In this document: positions 15,564 to 23,222 of the stretch, piece by piece | How positions within the stretch are numbered: the first letter of the stretch is position 1 | Layout of the letters: every line of letters starts with the position of its first letter | Source: Ruminococcus sp. CAG:254 | GTDB taxonomy: Bacteria > Bacillota > Clostridia > Oscillospirales > Ruminococcaceae | NCBI GenBank assembly: GCA_000433635.1 | Contig: HF997870.1 | Coordinates: forward strand, 1 to 32,288 | Direction of reading: 5' to 3' | Length of the DNA stretch: 32,288 nucleotides | Translations under genes and position numbers: made by a program | Notes under the pieces: generated by a model | The model's database searches: none | Told to the model about the DNA's origin: nothing | What the model saw: only the letters and a program-made list of their open reading frames with translations

Positions 15564-16820
15564 TTATTTTCCCGTGTGCAAGTCATTTTGCGTCTGAATT
15601 GCCCCTAGCTGTCGCTGAATGGCACGAGTACGAGTGCCAACAAGGCGTTCCAGCTGAGAATCTGCACTGTGCAAGGCATTCTGTGTTTTTTGTAGAACAT
15701 CGGCAAAGCGGTCAAATTCCGTCTGTACCTGCTGTAGCACCTGCCAGACTTCTGTACTGCGTTTCTGGATGGCAAGCGTCTGAAAGCCCATCTGTAAGGC
15801 GTTCAGCATCGCCGCCATCGTGGAAGGCCCAGCGATGTTGACTTGAAAGTTCTGCTGGAGGGTTTCAACCATGCCTAGATTGATGACTTCGGCATACAGC
15901 CCCTCAAACGGCAAGAACAAAATCGCAAAGTTTGTGGTATAAGGCGGACAGATGTATTTGTCATGAATATCTTTCGCACATTTTCGGATGACTTGCGTCA
16001 GCGTCTGTTGAGCAGCCTTGATTTGCTGTGGATTTCCGCTGTCCAGAGCGTTCCGCAGAGCAGTATAGGTATCTCCGGGGAATTTCGAGTCAATCGGCAG
16101 CCAGACGGGCTGTCCGTTTGTCGTTCCCGGCAGCTTGACAGCATACTCAACGTGTTCTCGGCGGTTGGGGTTGACAGTCACATCATAGGCATATTGTTCC
16201 GGAGCAAGAATCTCCTGTAGAATGCTGCCGAGCTGTACTTCACCTAGAATCCCACGGGTTTTTACGTTGGACAATACTTTTTTTAAATCTCCAACACCAG
16301 CGGCGAGTGTCTGCATTTCGCCCAATCCCCGATAGACCATTTCCAATCGTTCGTTGACCATCTGAAAAGCACTCTGTACCTTTTGTTCGAGTGTCTGTGT
16401 GAGTTTTTGTTCTACCATTCCTTGAATTTCAGCGAGGTTGTCCGCCTGTACTTGCTGCATGCGGTTCAGACTGGTTTGAATCGTCTGGCGAACTTGTTCC
16501 ATGCCCTGCCCGTTCGTCAGTTCAATGGTACGCAGACGCTGTTCCATCTGCTGCATCTGGGCAGCAAGGTTCTGGCTGAGCGTGGCAATGCTCTGATTCT
16601 GATAGGCAGCAGCTTGCTGCTGGCTCTCCTTGAGCGATTGCGAGAGGACAGACAAGTTTTGTTGGATGTGAAAGAGGAGTTCTTTTTGCTGTTCCTGCGT
16701 AGGGGCAGCAGCGTTGCCGCTGTCCTCGGAGACGTTGCCAGATGATTGCTTGATGACAAGAACGATAAAGATTTGCAGACAAATGACCACCAACAATAGA
16801 AATAGAATGGCTGCTTGCAT
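15564..16820 (-). CDS. rmuC: DNA recombination protein RmuC family
   Basis: 418 aa from ATG at 16820, chosen because the mature family begins with the membrane helix that starts there and AAAGGAAG lies 12 bases upstream; the frame is open further to 16862. One N-terminal membrane helix (about 2-24) is followed by a Gln-rich coiled coil (about 45-180) and the RmuC domain (about 190-395), seen in RGILGEVQLGSILQEILAPEQY, PIDSKFPGDTY and FAILFLPFEGLYAEV. RmuC proteins limit inversions and other rearrangements in E. coli; the molecular activity is not settled. It lies downstream of purA on the same strand, with a likely terminator between them. Confidence 0.92.
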   Translation of the reverse strand: MQAAILFLLLVVICLQIFIVLVIKQSSGNVSEDSGNAAAPTQEQQKELLFHIQQNLSVLSQSLKESQQQAAAYQNQSIATLSQNLAAQMQQMEQRLRTIELTNGQGMEQVRQTIQTSLNRMQQVQADNLAEIQGMVEQKLTQTLEQKVQSAFQMVNERLEMVYRGLGEMQTLAAGVGDLKKVLSNVKTRGILGEVQLGSILQEILAPEQYAYDVTVNPNRREHVEYAVKLPGTTNGQPVWLPIDSKFPGDTYTALRNALDSGNPQQIKAAQQTLTQVIRKCAKDIHDKYICPPYTTNFAILFLPFEGLYAEVINLGMVETLQQNFQVNIAGPSTMAAMLNALQMGFQTLAIQKRSTEVWQVLQQVQTEFDRFADVLQKTQNALHSADSQLERLVGTRTRAIQRQLGAIQTQNDLHTGK

Positions 16821-16859
16821 GACGAGGGGACACTTCCTTTCAAAATGGGCATAGAATAG

Positions 16860-16892
16860 CACAAAAGCACCGTTTTACGGGTGCTTTTGTCT
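16860..16892 (-). terminator. Probable purA terminator
   Basis: On the minus strand the stem AAAAGCACC/GGTGCTTTT is followed by GTGC instead of a long U-run, so termination may be partial and rmuC may receive readthrough. On the plus strand the same hairpin is followed by a richer T tract, but no plus-strand gene is nearby. Confidence 0.5.
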
Positions 16893-16928
16893 TTGTTTTT
16901 TCATCAAGATACAAGATGGTAGCAAGTC

Positions 16929-18203
16929 TTACCGTTCCAGAATCTGAGAACGATCCGGACCATTGCCGACCATAACAACCTTACAGCCGCAAACTTCTTC
17001 CAGTCTTGCAATGTACTTCTTGCAAGCTTCCGGCAGTTCGTCAAAGGTCTTGCAAGAGCTGATGTCTTCGCTGAAGCCTTCAAATTCTTCATAAATCGGC
17101 TTGCAGTCTGCCAGTTCTTCCAGTGCCGGCGGGAAGTCCTTCAGGATTGTGCCATCCGGTTTTTCGTAGCCAACGCACATTTTCAGGGTCTTCAGACCGC
17201 TGAGGGTATCCAGCTTGTTGATTGCCAGACCATCCAGACCATTTGTCCGAACGGAATGCCGAACGATAACTGCATCGAACCAGCCAGTTCTTCTCGGTCT
17301 GCCAGTTGTTGTACCAAATTCGCCACCCTTGTTGCGGATGAGGTCGCCAGTTTCGTCGTTCAGTTCGGTCGGGAACGGACCTTTCCCAACTCTGGTGGTA
17401 TAAGCCTTTGCAACACCAATGATGTTGGTAATCATCTTCGGGCCAACACCACTACCGATGCACGCACCAGCAGAAATCGGATGAGAAGAAGTAACATATG
17501 GATATGTACCGAAGTCGATATCCAGCAAGGTTGCCTGAGCCCCTTCAAACATGATGGTCTTTCCAGCCTTGTCAGCTTCATAAGTCAGAACGGAAACGTC
17601 TGCAATGTACGGAGCGAGCCGCTTGCCGTATTCGATATATTCTGCAATAACAGCATCCAAATCAAATGCAGTGCCGCCGTAAACAGCAGTGATAATCTTG
17701 TTTTTCAGTTCGCCAGTGGTTCTTGCCTTCTGAGCGAAGATTTCCGGATGTACCAAGTCATACATCCGCAGACCGCAGCGTTCGTACTTGTCCATGTAAG
17801 TTGGGCCAATTCCACGCTTTGTCGTACCGATGTCGGAATTTCCACGGAACTTTTCAGACAGACCGTCTAATTCGATGTGCCACGGCATAACCACGTGTGC
17901 ACGAGGGTCAATCTTCAGATTTGCAGTGGAGATGCCACGGCTTTCGAGATTGTCCAGTTCAGAAATAAAGTCTTTCGGGTCTAATACCACACCAGCACCA
18001 ATCAGGCAAAGGGTGTCCGGATACAGGATACCAGAAGGAATCAGGTGCAGCTTATAAACCTCACCGTGATTGACAACGGTGTGACCAGCGTTATTTCCGC
18101 CAGTTGCACGAACGACAACTTCTGCACGAGAAGCCATAATGTCGATGATTTTCCCTTTTCCTTCGTCGCCCCACTGAGAACCAACAATGATATTTGCAGG
18201 CAT
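16929..18203 (-). CDS. purA: Adenylosuccinate synthetase
   Basis: 424 aa from ATG 18203, preceded by AGAGGAAAC; the longer frame to 18257 would start within a 5' palindrome, so I reject it. The GTP-binding and catalytic loop GDEGKGK (12-18, Asp13) and GGNNAGHT (His41) are present, as are GTTKRGIGPTYMDK (IMP site) and TTTGRPRRTGWFD. It joins IMP and aspartate using GTP to form adenylosuccinate, the substrate of PurB. purB is about 9 kb away, so the two genes are in separate units. Confidence 0.97.
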   Translation of the reverse strand: MPANIIVGSQWGDEGKGKIIDIMASRAEVVVRATGGNNAGHTVVNHGEVYKLHLIPSGILYPDTLCLIGAGVVLDPKDFISELDNLESRGISTANLKIDPRAHVVMPWHIELDGLSEKFRGNSDIGTTKRGIGPTYMDKYERCGLRMYDLVHPEIFAQKARTTGELKNKIITAVYGGTAFDLDAVIAEYIEYGKRLAPYIADVSVLTYEADKAGKTIMFEGAQATLLDIDFGTYPYVTSSHPISAGACIGSGVGPKMITNIIGVAKAYTTRVGKGPFPTELNDETGDLIRNKGGEFGTTTGRPRRTGWFDAVIVRHSVRTNGLDGLAINKLDTLSGLKTLKMCVGYEKPDGTILKDFPPALEELADCKPIYEEFEGFSEDISSCKTFDELPEACKKYIARLEEVCGCKVVMVGNGPDRSQILER

Positions 18204-18234
18204 ATTGTTTCCTCTTTCCATTTTTTTAAATTTT

Positions 18235-18254
18235 ATACAGCACCGATGCTGTAT
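18235..18254. promoter_or_regulatory. Perfect palindrome at the purA transcription start
   Basis: ATACAGCA-CCGA-TGCTGTAT, 8-bp arms with a 4-nt loop. It lies about 5 nt downstream of the predicted purA start site, so it could be a DNA operator or a 5'-terminal mRNA hairpin. It does not resemble the Bacillus PurR box. Confidence 0.55.
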
Positions 18255-18265
18255 CACATTCTCTT

Positions 18266-18294
18266 ATTATAACAGTTCTTTCTCAAAAAAGCAA
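18266..18294 (-). promoter_or_regulatory. purA promoter
   Basis: On the minus strand, -35 TTGCTT (18289-18294) and -10 TATAAT (18266-18271), 17-bp spacer. The predicted start is near 18259, leaving a leader of about 56 nt. Confidence 0.75.
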
Positions 18295-18358
18295 GAGTCA
18301 GCGACAAAAATAAACAATGTTTTTTGCAGTAGCACGATAAAACGAAAAAATGATGCAC

Positions 18359-18633
18359 GCCGCAGGCGAATTGCGGTCGAGCTGGCTCAGCTCGGCGAGG
18401 GTAATTCCCCACAGTGTGGGGAAATGTCCCGAAGGGACAAAAGGGCAGGGCATCCTTTAAATAAAGGACAGCTGTCCCCTGCAATGAGCAAGTGAATCGT
18501 AAGTTGTAACAAAAATCTAAGAAAAATCGAGGAATCGCAATTGCCTTTTTAAAATCAAAAGGTTGTAATAAGATTTCAAGGTTTCAGGGGCAATTGCGAT
18601 TCCCAAGGCAAGTGGGGATGTGCCCCAGCCTTG
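18359..18633 (+). repeat. Structured dispersed repeat, copy 3 (variant with extra hairpins)
   Basis: Shares the head with copy 2: CCGCA/TGCGG, then CGAGCT/AGCTCG (18378-18383/18389-18394). It then carries two hairpins not found in the other copies, TTCCCCACA/TGTGGGGAA (18405-18413/18415-18423) and TGTCCC/GGGACA (18425-18430/18434-18439), and a longer third stem GCAGGG/CCCTGC (18445-18450/18477-18482) with inner CCTTTA/TAAAGG. The AAATCTAAG box is at 18513-18521. The long-range inverted repeat is present but of different sequence, GAATCGCAATTGCC/GGCAATTGCGATTC (18532-18545/18589-18602, 14 bp perfect), and the 3' hairpin is CAAGGC/GCCTTG (18604-18633). It fills most of the divergent purA/GH25 gap. 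Confidence 0.75.
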
Positions 18634-18750
18634 CGAAATCAGATAGAGAAGGTTTCCCAAGAAGCAATTGATTGCATGGCGTTAAATTTGTGTTTCCTGT
18701 TCCTGCAAAAAAATTGTAACCGGATTTCCATAGAAAAATGCAAAAACCAG

Positions 18751-18779
18751 TTGACTATTTTCAAATTTTCGGCTATGAT
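18751..18779 (+). promoter_or_regulatory. Promoter of the GH25 gene
   Basis: -35 TTGACT (18751-18756) and -10 TATGAT (18774-18779), 17-bp spacer. The start near 18786 leaves a short leader of about 22 nt with only a weak SD (AAAGAAC). Confidence 0.75.
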
Positions 18780-18807
18780 ATAAGAGGAAGATTGCGTACC
18801 AAAGAAC

Positions 18808-19644
18808 ATGCAAAATAAATGGCAGCAGCTGCTGGCAGATAGGAGCGAACGTGTGCAGCAGAAAACAAGAAAAAAGCGTTACGGAAAATATATTCTGCGG
18901 TGGAGCATTACCCTGTTGATTTTGGTGATGTTGGTTTTTGGCAGCATCTGCGGTCTGCGACTGCGGCATTTCTACCGTGCCATTCACGGAGAGATTCCGG
19001 CGGAAAGTCCGGATTTATCTAAGTTCCCGGTCAAGGGTATCGACATTTCCCGTTATCAGGGGGATATTGACTGGGACGTGCTTTCCAAGGAAGACCATGT
19101 GCAGTTTGCCTTTATCAAGGCGACGGAGGGCAGCACCTATCAGGACGACCTATTCACCCAGAATTGGGAGGCAGCCGAAACGGCAGGCGTATTTGTCGGG
19201 GCGTATCATTTTTTCCGGTTTGAATCGGATGGGAAAGAACAGGCGGATAATTTTATTGCAACCGTTCCCAAGTTGGAGAACACCCTTCCGCCCGTCATTG
19301 ATATTGAAATCTATGATGGGGAAACCGTTCCCGATGCAAAAACCGCTCGCACTGAAATTCAGGAGATGGCGGATGCTTTGGAAGCATATTACGGGGTCAA
19401 GCCGATTCTCTACACGAATCCCAGCACCTATATGGATTATTTGATGGGGCACCGTTGGGGGTATGCTGTTTGGATGAGCAATCCCTATTGCGAGCCGATT
19501 GTAGATTGGACGTTCTGGCAGTATAGCTTTGAGGGCGATTTGCAGGGCTTTGCACAGGAACACATTCCAGTGGATTTGAATGTCTATAATGGCAGCCGAA
19601 AGCAGTTTTTGAAGCAGTTTTCCCTACAGGAAATCAGCAATTGA
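18808..19644 (+). CDS. Membrane-anchored GH25 muramidase (lysozyme)
   Basis: 278 aa. A Lys/Arg-rich N-terminus (1-31) precedes one membrane helix (about 32-51) with no cleavage site, so it is a signal anchor with the enzyme outside. The GH25 domain (about 75-270) shows VKGIDISRYQGDIDW at its start, FAFIKATEGSTY, GAYHFFRF, VIDIEIYDG (the acidic catalytic pair) and the closing FWQYSF near residue 231. GH25 enzymes cut the MurNAc-GlcNAc bond of peptidoglycan, so this one probably remodels the cell's own wall. The translation start is weak in SD. The ROK kinase gene follows 69 bp downstream and may share the transcript. Confidence 0.92.
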   Translation: MQNKWQQLLADRSERVQQKTRKKRYGKYILRWSITLLILVMLVFGSICGLRLRHFYRAIHGEIPAESPDLSKFPVKGIDISRYQGDIDWDVLSKEDHVQFAFIKATEGSTYQDDLFTQNWEAAETAGVFVGAYHFFRFESDGKEQADNFIATVPKLENTLPPVIDIEIYDGETVPDAKTARTEIQEMADALEAYYGVKPILYTNPSTYMDYLMGHRWGYAVWMSNPYCEPIVDWTFWQYSFEGDLQGFAQEHIPVDLNVYNGSRKQFLKQFSLQEISN

Positions 19645-19713
19645 CCAAACAAGAATGTTAGAAACCGTTTTCTCACTGAAAGCGGAAAAATATCAAGCAG
19701 GAGGATTTATCCC

Positions 19714-20655
19714 ATGAAGTATTATATTGGCATTGATTTAGGCGGCACGAATATCGTAGCAGGCGTGGTAAACGAAGCATATGAAATTCTTGCAAAGGCA
19801 AGCGTAAAGACCAACCTGCCACGTCCGGAACAGGAAATTGCAGCAGATATGGCAAAGGTTGCAAAGGAAGCAGCCGAAAAAGCAGGTCTGACCATGGATC
19901 AGATTGAATGGGTCGGCATTGGTACACCGGGTATTGCAAACAGCGAAACCGGAATCATCGAATATTCCAACAATCTGGGCTTTGTCAATACACCGATGGT
20001 AAAATATATAGAAGATGCCCTCGGCAAGAAGGCATTCATTGAAAACGATGCCAATGCAGCTGCTTATGGCGAATATGTTGCAGGTGCTGCAAAGGGTGCA
20101 AAGAATGCAGTCTGCATTACACTGGGCACTGGTGTTGGCGGCGGTATCGTCATTGATGGCAAGATTTACAGCGGCTCGAACTTTGGCGGTGCTGAAATCG
20201 GTCACACCGTAATTTCTGTAGATGGCCCACAGTGCACTTGCGGCAGAAAGGGCTGCTTTGAAGTATATTCTTCTGCAACCGGTCTGATTCGGATGACCAA
20301 GGAAGCACTGGCAGAACATCCGGACAGCATGATGAAGGAAGAAGAACACATCAGCGGTCGGACAGCATTCAATTACATGCGGAAGGGCGATGCAGCTGCA
20401 AAGGAAGTTGTTGATAAGTATATCAAGTATCTGGCTGCTGGTATTACCAATACATTGAACATTTTCCAGCCGGATGTACTCTGCATTGGCGGCGGTGTCT
20501 GCAATGAGGGCGATCCGCTGCTGTTGCCGATGAAGGAAATCGTAGCACGGGAAAACTACACCAGAAATTCTAAGAAGAATGCAGAAATCGTAATTGCAAA
20601 GCTGGGTAATGATGCCGGAATCATCGGTGCAGCATTCCTCGGAAACGCACAATAA
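19714..20655 (+). CDS. ROK-family sugar kinase, probable glucokinase
   Basis: 313 aa. ATP-binding IGIDLGGTNIVAGV at the start, catalytic Asp112 in ENDANAAAYGE, phosphate-binding LGTGVGGGIV (137-146), and the ROK zinc signature built by His164 and the Cys cluster CTCGRKGC (174-181). Within ROK this full zinc motif and length fit glucokinases that feed glucose to glycolysis; other hexoses or N-acetylhexosamines cannot be excluded from sequence. The upstream GH25 muramidase makes an amino-sugar link imaginable but unproven. CAGGAGG is well placed before the start. No convincing promoter of its own is seen in the 69-bp gap. Confidence 0.9.
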   Translation: MKYYIGIDLGGTNIVAGVVNEAYEILAKASVKTNLPRPEQEIAADMAKVAKEAAEKAGLTMDQIEWVGIGTPGIANSETGIIEYSNNLGFVNTPMVKYIEDALGKKAFIENDANAAAYGEYVAGAAKGAKNAVCITLGTGVGGGIVIDGKIYSGSNFGGAEIGHTVISVDGPQCTCGRKGCFEVYSSATGLIRMTKEALAEHPDSMMKEEEHISGRTAFNYMRKGDAAAKEVVDKYIKYLAAGITNTLNIFQPDVLCIGGGVCNEGDPLLLPMKEIVARENYTRNSKKNAEIVIAKLGNDAGIIGAAFLGNAQ

Positions 20656-20680
20656 GAGAAGAAACGCTTTAAATTTCCTC

Positions 20681-20940
20681 GCCGCAGGCGAACTGCGGTC
20701 AAGCTGGCTCAGCTTGGCGGAGGGGTGCAGGGGGCAAGCTGCCCCCTGCATAAAAACTGAACGATGAGAAGATATTAAAATCTAAGAGCAGGAAAGCAAA
20801 TGCTGTTCGCCGTTTCGAAAACAAAAACAATTCATGGAAACGAATCTCTAAGAGAGATGCAGAAGTAATTCGGAAAACACAACCACCGGCGAACAGCACA
20901 AAGGCAAAAGAGCGGAGCGATTTTTGCCGAACGCTGAAAA
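20681..20940 (+). repeat. Structured dispersed repeat, copy 2 (complete)
   Basis: Starts 25 bp after the ROK kinase stop. Parts: CCGCA/TGCGG (20682-20686/20694-20698); CAAGCT/AGCTTG (20700-20705/20711-20716), compensatory to CGAGCT/AGCTCG in copies 1 and 3; a perfect 10-bp GCAGGGGGCA/TGCCCCCTGC (20727-20736/20740-20749); AAATCTAAG (20778-20786); the 12-bp inverted repeat TGCTGTTCGCCG/CGGCGAACAGCA (20801-20812/20887-20898) with an inner stem ATCTCT/AGAGAT; and the 3' hairpin GGCAAAA/TTTTGCC (20903-20909/20922-20928). It lies between ROK and the flavin reductase-like gene. Transcribed strand unknown. Confidence 0.85.
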
Positions 20941-21010
20941 TCGTTTTTCCAAAGAGAAATATTTCACTGCCTGCGACTCTCTTATTATAACCGGAAACGG
21001 AGATGATTTT

Positions 21011-21511
21011 ATGCAGAAAAACGCATTTCACACCTTATCCTATGGGGTCTATGCTGTGACTACCATGGACGGCGAACGTCCAGTTGGCTGCATTGCCAAC
21101 AGTGCCATGCAGATTACCTCGCAGCCGCCAACGCTTGCCATCAGCATCAACCAGCAGAACTACACCCACGACATCATTCAGAAAACTGGCAAGCTGGCAG
21201 TTTGTGTGCTGCCAGAGCAGACAGACCTTAGCGTCATCGGAACATTTGGGTTTCAGTCCAGCCGAGAAGTGGAAAAGTTCGCAGAAATTGCGTATGACCA
21301 GAAAGATGGATTGCCTGTTCTGAAACAATGCTGTGCATGGTTCACCTTGGAAGTTGTCCAGCAGATGAACGCTGGAACACATACCGTATTTCTGGCGAAA
21401 GTTTTGGATTGCGACCGTACTACCGCCCAGCAGCCAATGACATACGCATATTATCACAACGTTCTCAAAATGAAAAGCCCGAAAGCTGCTCCAACTTATG
21501 TGGAAGAATAA
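21011..21511 (+). CDS. Flavin reductase-like FMN-binding domain protein
   Basis: 166 aa from ATG 21011, which has GGAG about nine bases upstream; the frame is open back to 20924, but that part lies in repeat copy 2. The fold is indicated by LSYGVYAVTTMDGERPVGCIANSAMQITSQPPTLAISI, the conserved flavin-binding start of the flavin reductase-like (split-barrel) family, and by the later NAGTHTVFLAKVLD. Members bind FMN and act as NAD(P)H:flavin reductases or in clostridia are fused to rubredoxin as electron carriers; this one is the single domain. Substrate and partner are unknown. A terminator follows 20 bp after the stop. Confidence 0.87.
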   Translation: MQKNAFHTLSYGVYAVTTMDGERPVGCIANSAMQITSQPPTLAISINQQNYTHDIIQKTGKLAVCVLPEQTDLSVIGTFGFQSSREVEKFAEIAYDQKDGLPVLKQCCAWFTLEVVQQMNAGTHTVFLAKVLDCDRTTAQQPMTYAYYHNVLKMKSPKAAPTYVEE

Positions 21512-21651
21512 GTGGAAACAGCCGTGAAAAAATCCGTCCTTGTGGAAACACAGGGGCGGATTTTTTTGGTATGGCAATCCGCTCCAAACATCCGATTTTA
21601 TGCCAAAAATGCTTGTCCATGCAGATTTTTGCAGAAATCAGCTCCATTTGC
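21512..21651 (-). pseudogene. Degenerate duplicate of the thrE-like gene tail plus terminator
   Basis: On the minus strand this segment encodes ISAKICMDKHFWH, matching LVAARICTDKNFRH at the end of the exporter gene, but the stop codon is lost. It also carries a copy of the same terminator and the same GTGGAAACAGC box as the real 3' end at 21715-21872. The two units match over roughly 140 bp with small gaps. It has no start codon or promoter. Confidence 0.6.
21531..21567. terminator. Terminator after the flavin reductase-like gene
   Basis: 13-bp stem ATCCGTCCTTGTG/CACAGGGGCGGAT closed by a GAAA loop, with a T-run of seven on the plus strand and an A-run that gives Us on the minus strand. Confidence 0.85.
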
Positions 21652-21714
21652 AGAGAAATTGTTTCCCTATTCAGTAAAAATGCATCCGATTTATAGCAAG
21701 CTGATGGAAAAGCA

Positions 21715-21872
21715 GTGGAAACAGCTATGAAAAAAATCCGTCCTTGTGAAAACACAGGAACGGATTTTTTGTGGAAATACTGGATGAAAATGCAAGAATG
21801 CAAGGCATCAGGTACAATGCCGGAAATTCTTGTCAGTGCAGATTCTTGCAGCCACCAGACCCATTGGCAATG
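21715..21872 (-). repeat. Parent unit of the duplicated gene tail
   Basis: Contains the last 20 or so codons of the exporter gene, its stop, a spacer and its terminator, ending in GTGGAAACAGC (21715-21725). It is the intact counterpart of 21512-21651; shared landmarks are TGCAGATT[TC]TTGCAG and the terminator stem. Confidence 0.6.
21735..21770. terminator. Terminator of the thrE-like gene
   Basis: Stem AATCCGT-CTTGTG with one mismatch, AAAA loop; the minus strand ends in TTTTTTC. Nearly identical to the terminator at 21531-21567. Confidence 0.8.
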
Positions 21873-23139
21873 CAATGACAATCAATGCTGCCTTGGTCAG
21901 CCACAGAGCACCAGAGCCGACATCATTCAAGGCAATGTAATAAATACCACGGTACATATACAAGCCCGGAACCATGATAACGATTGCTGGAACGGTCAGA
22001 GAAATTCTCGGGAAACCGATTTTTTTCTTGACAACAGAGGCAATACATCCCGTGCAGAATGCTCCGATAAAGGCAGCCGCACCGATTGGCATATGGGCAA
22101 GGTCAACCAGTTCCAACCGCAATGTATTGGTGAACATTCCGATAAGAGCCGCTGTAAACGCCATTTTTCTGGGGCTGTTGAACATCAGAGAGAATCCGTA
22201 GACCCCACAGAAGCTGGTAATCAACCGGAAACAAAGCAGCGTCCATTTTTGCAGCTGCAAGGGTTCAAAGTCTGCCGGCTGGAATTGACAGATGGCAGCC
22301 GTTGCCCAGCCAGTCATGGTTGCTGTTAGGATGATGAGAAGAGCGTAGGAAACACGCTCTAGCCCTGACCGCAAATCTAGTTTTGCAAGGTCGATACCGC
22401 CCGTAATCAGCGGAAATCCCGGGATGACAAACAGCATCGCACAGATGTAACCAGCCTGATGGACTGCCGATACAGACAACAGACTTTGTGCCAGCAGGAT
22501 GGTAAGGACATAGACCAGACAGGAAGCAGCAACACTGACCGCAACATTCGCCAGCAGGGAAATGCTGTGACCCAGCATCTTTTTGCGGACAAAGTTCCCG
22601 ACACCTGCACCCAAAAAGGCACAGCACATTTCGACAGGCCCGCCGCCCAGCAAAAAGGTAAATGCACCGCACGCCAGTGCAGAGGCAAGCCCCAGATTCC
22701 ACGCCTTATAGTTGGCAGGGAGCTTTTGAATCTCATCCAGAACTTCATGAATGTGCTTGACGGAATAAGTGGAAACTTTATCCGGAAATTCTTTCATGAA
22801 CAGTTCCAGTTGCATCAGCTTATGTGTATTGACCCCAGTTGTTGGATTGGAAATGGATTGTGTGTAAGTATCCGTCCCTTCAATGCAAGTGTAAGAGATG
22901 GCAAGCAGTCCAATGTCTGCGGTGCAGGTAATGCCAAGACAGCGAGCAACTTTATTCATCGAGTTGCGAACCCGCCATGCCCCTGTTCCGACAGAAAGCA
23001 TCATCAGTCCGATTCTTCCGACCAAGGTCGCCTTTTCCTTGAGCGTTGCTTCCGTTGCCGGAATGCTGCTGTCGTCCTGCACAATCGCTTTCCAATGAAT
23101 GGTCATGTGCTGCTTTTTGAGTTTTGCCATGTGAAACAT
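21808..23139 (-). CDS. Threonine/serine exporter (ThrE) family membrane protein
   Basis: 443 aa. The N-terminal half has the cytosolic ThrE/DUF1212 region (about 30-140: SVGTGAWRVRNSMNKVARCLGI, then ADIGLLAISYTCIEG) followed by about five membrane helices; the C-terminal half (about 295-435) is the ThrE_2/DUF3815-like five-helix domain with FIGAFCTGCIASVV. Both halves, often two genes in other bacteria, are fused here as in Corynebacterium ThrE. The family exports threonine and serine by proton antiport; in some clostridial homologs the substrate is untested. GGAAGG lies before ATG 23139; ATG 23130 is an alternative start. Its 3' end is duplicated downstream. Confidence 0.88.
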   Translation of the reverse strand: MFHMAKLKKQHMTIHWKAIVQDDSSIPATEATLKEKATLVGRIGLMMLSVGTGAWRVRNSMNKVARCLGITCTADIGLLAISYTCIEGTDTYTQSISNPTTGVNTHKLMQLELFMKEFPDKVSTYSVKHIHEVLDEIQKLPANYKAWNLGLASALACGAFTFLLGGGPVEMCCAFLGAGVGNFVRKKMLGHSISLLANVAVSVAASCLVYVLTILLAQSLLSVSAVHQAGYICAMLFVIPGFPLITGGIDLAKLDLRSGLERVSYALLIILTATMTGWATAAICQFQPADFEPLQLQKWTLLCFRLITSFCGVYGFSLMFNSPRKMAFTAALIGMFTNTLRLELVDLAHMPIGAAAFIGAFCTGCIASVVKKKIGFPRISLTVPAIVIMVPGLYMYRGIYYIALNDVGSGALWLTKAALIVIALPMGLVAARICTDKNFRHCT

Positions 23140-23175
23140 CGTTCCTTCCGTTTAATAATCTATATATCTTTCTGC

Positions 23176-23211
23176 AAAAACCGGCTGACAGAATACAGCT
23201 CTGTAAGCCGG
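23176..23211 (-). terminator. Terminator of the AI-2E-family gene
   Basis: On the minus strand CCGGCTTACAGA/TCTGTCAGCCGG (23200-23211/23181-23192) is followed by TTTTTG. It separates the AI-2E-family gene from the thrE-like gene. Confidence 0.85.
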
Positions 23212-23222
23212 ATTTTTTCATT

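Noticed and set aside
19738..20751. 337-codon open frame antisense to the ROK kinase
   Set aside because: Same cause as the other antisense frames; Cys-rich low-complexity translation and no start signals.
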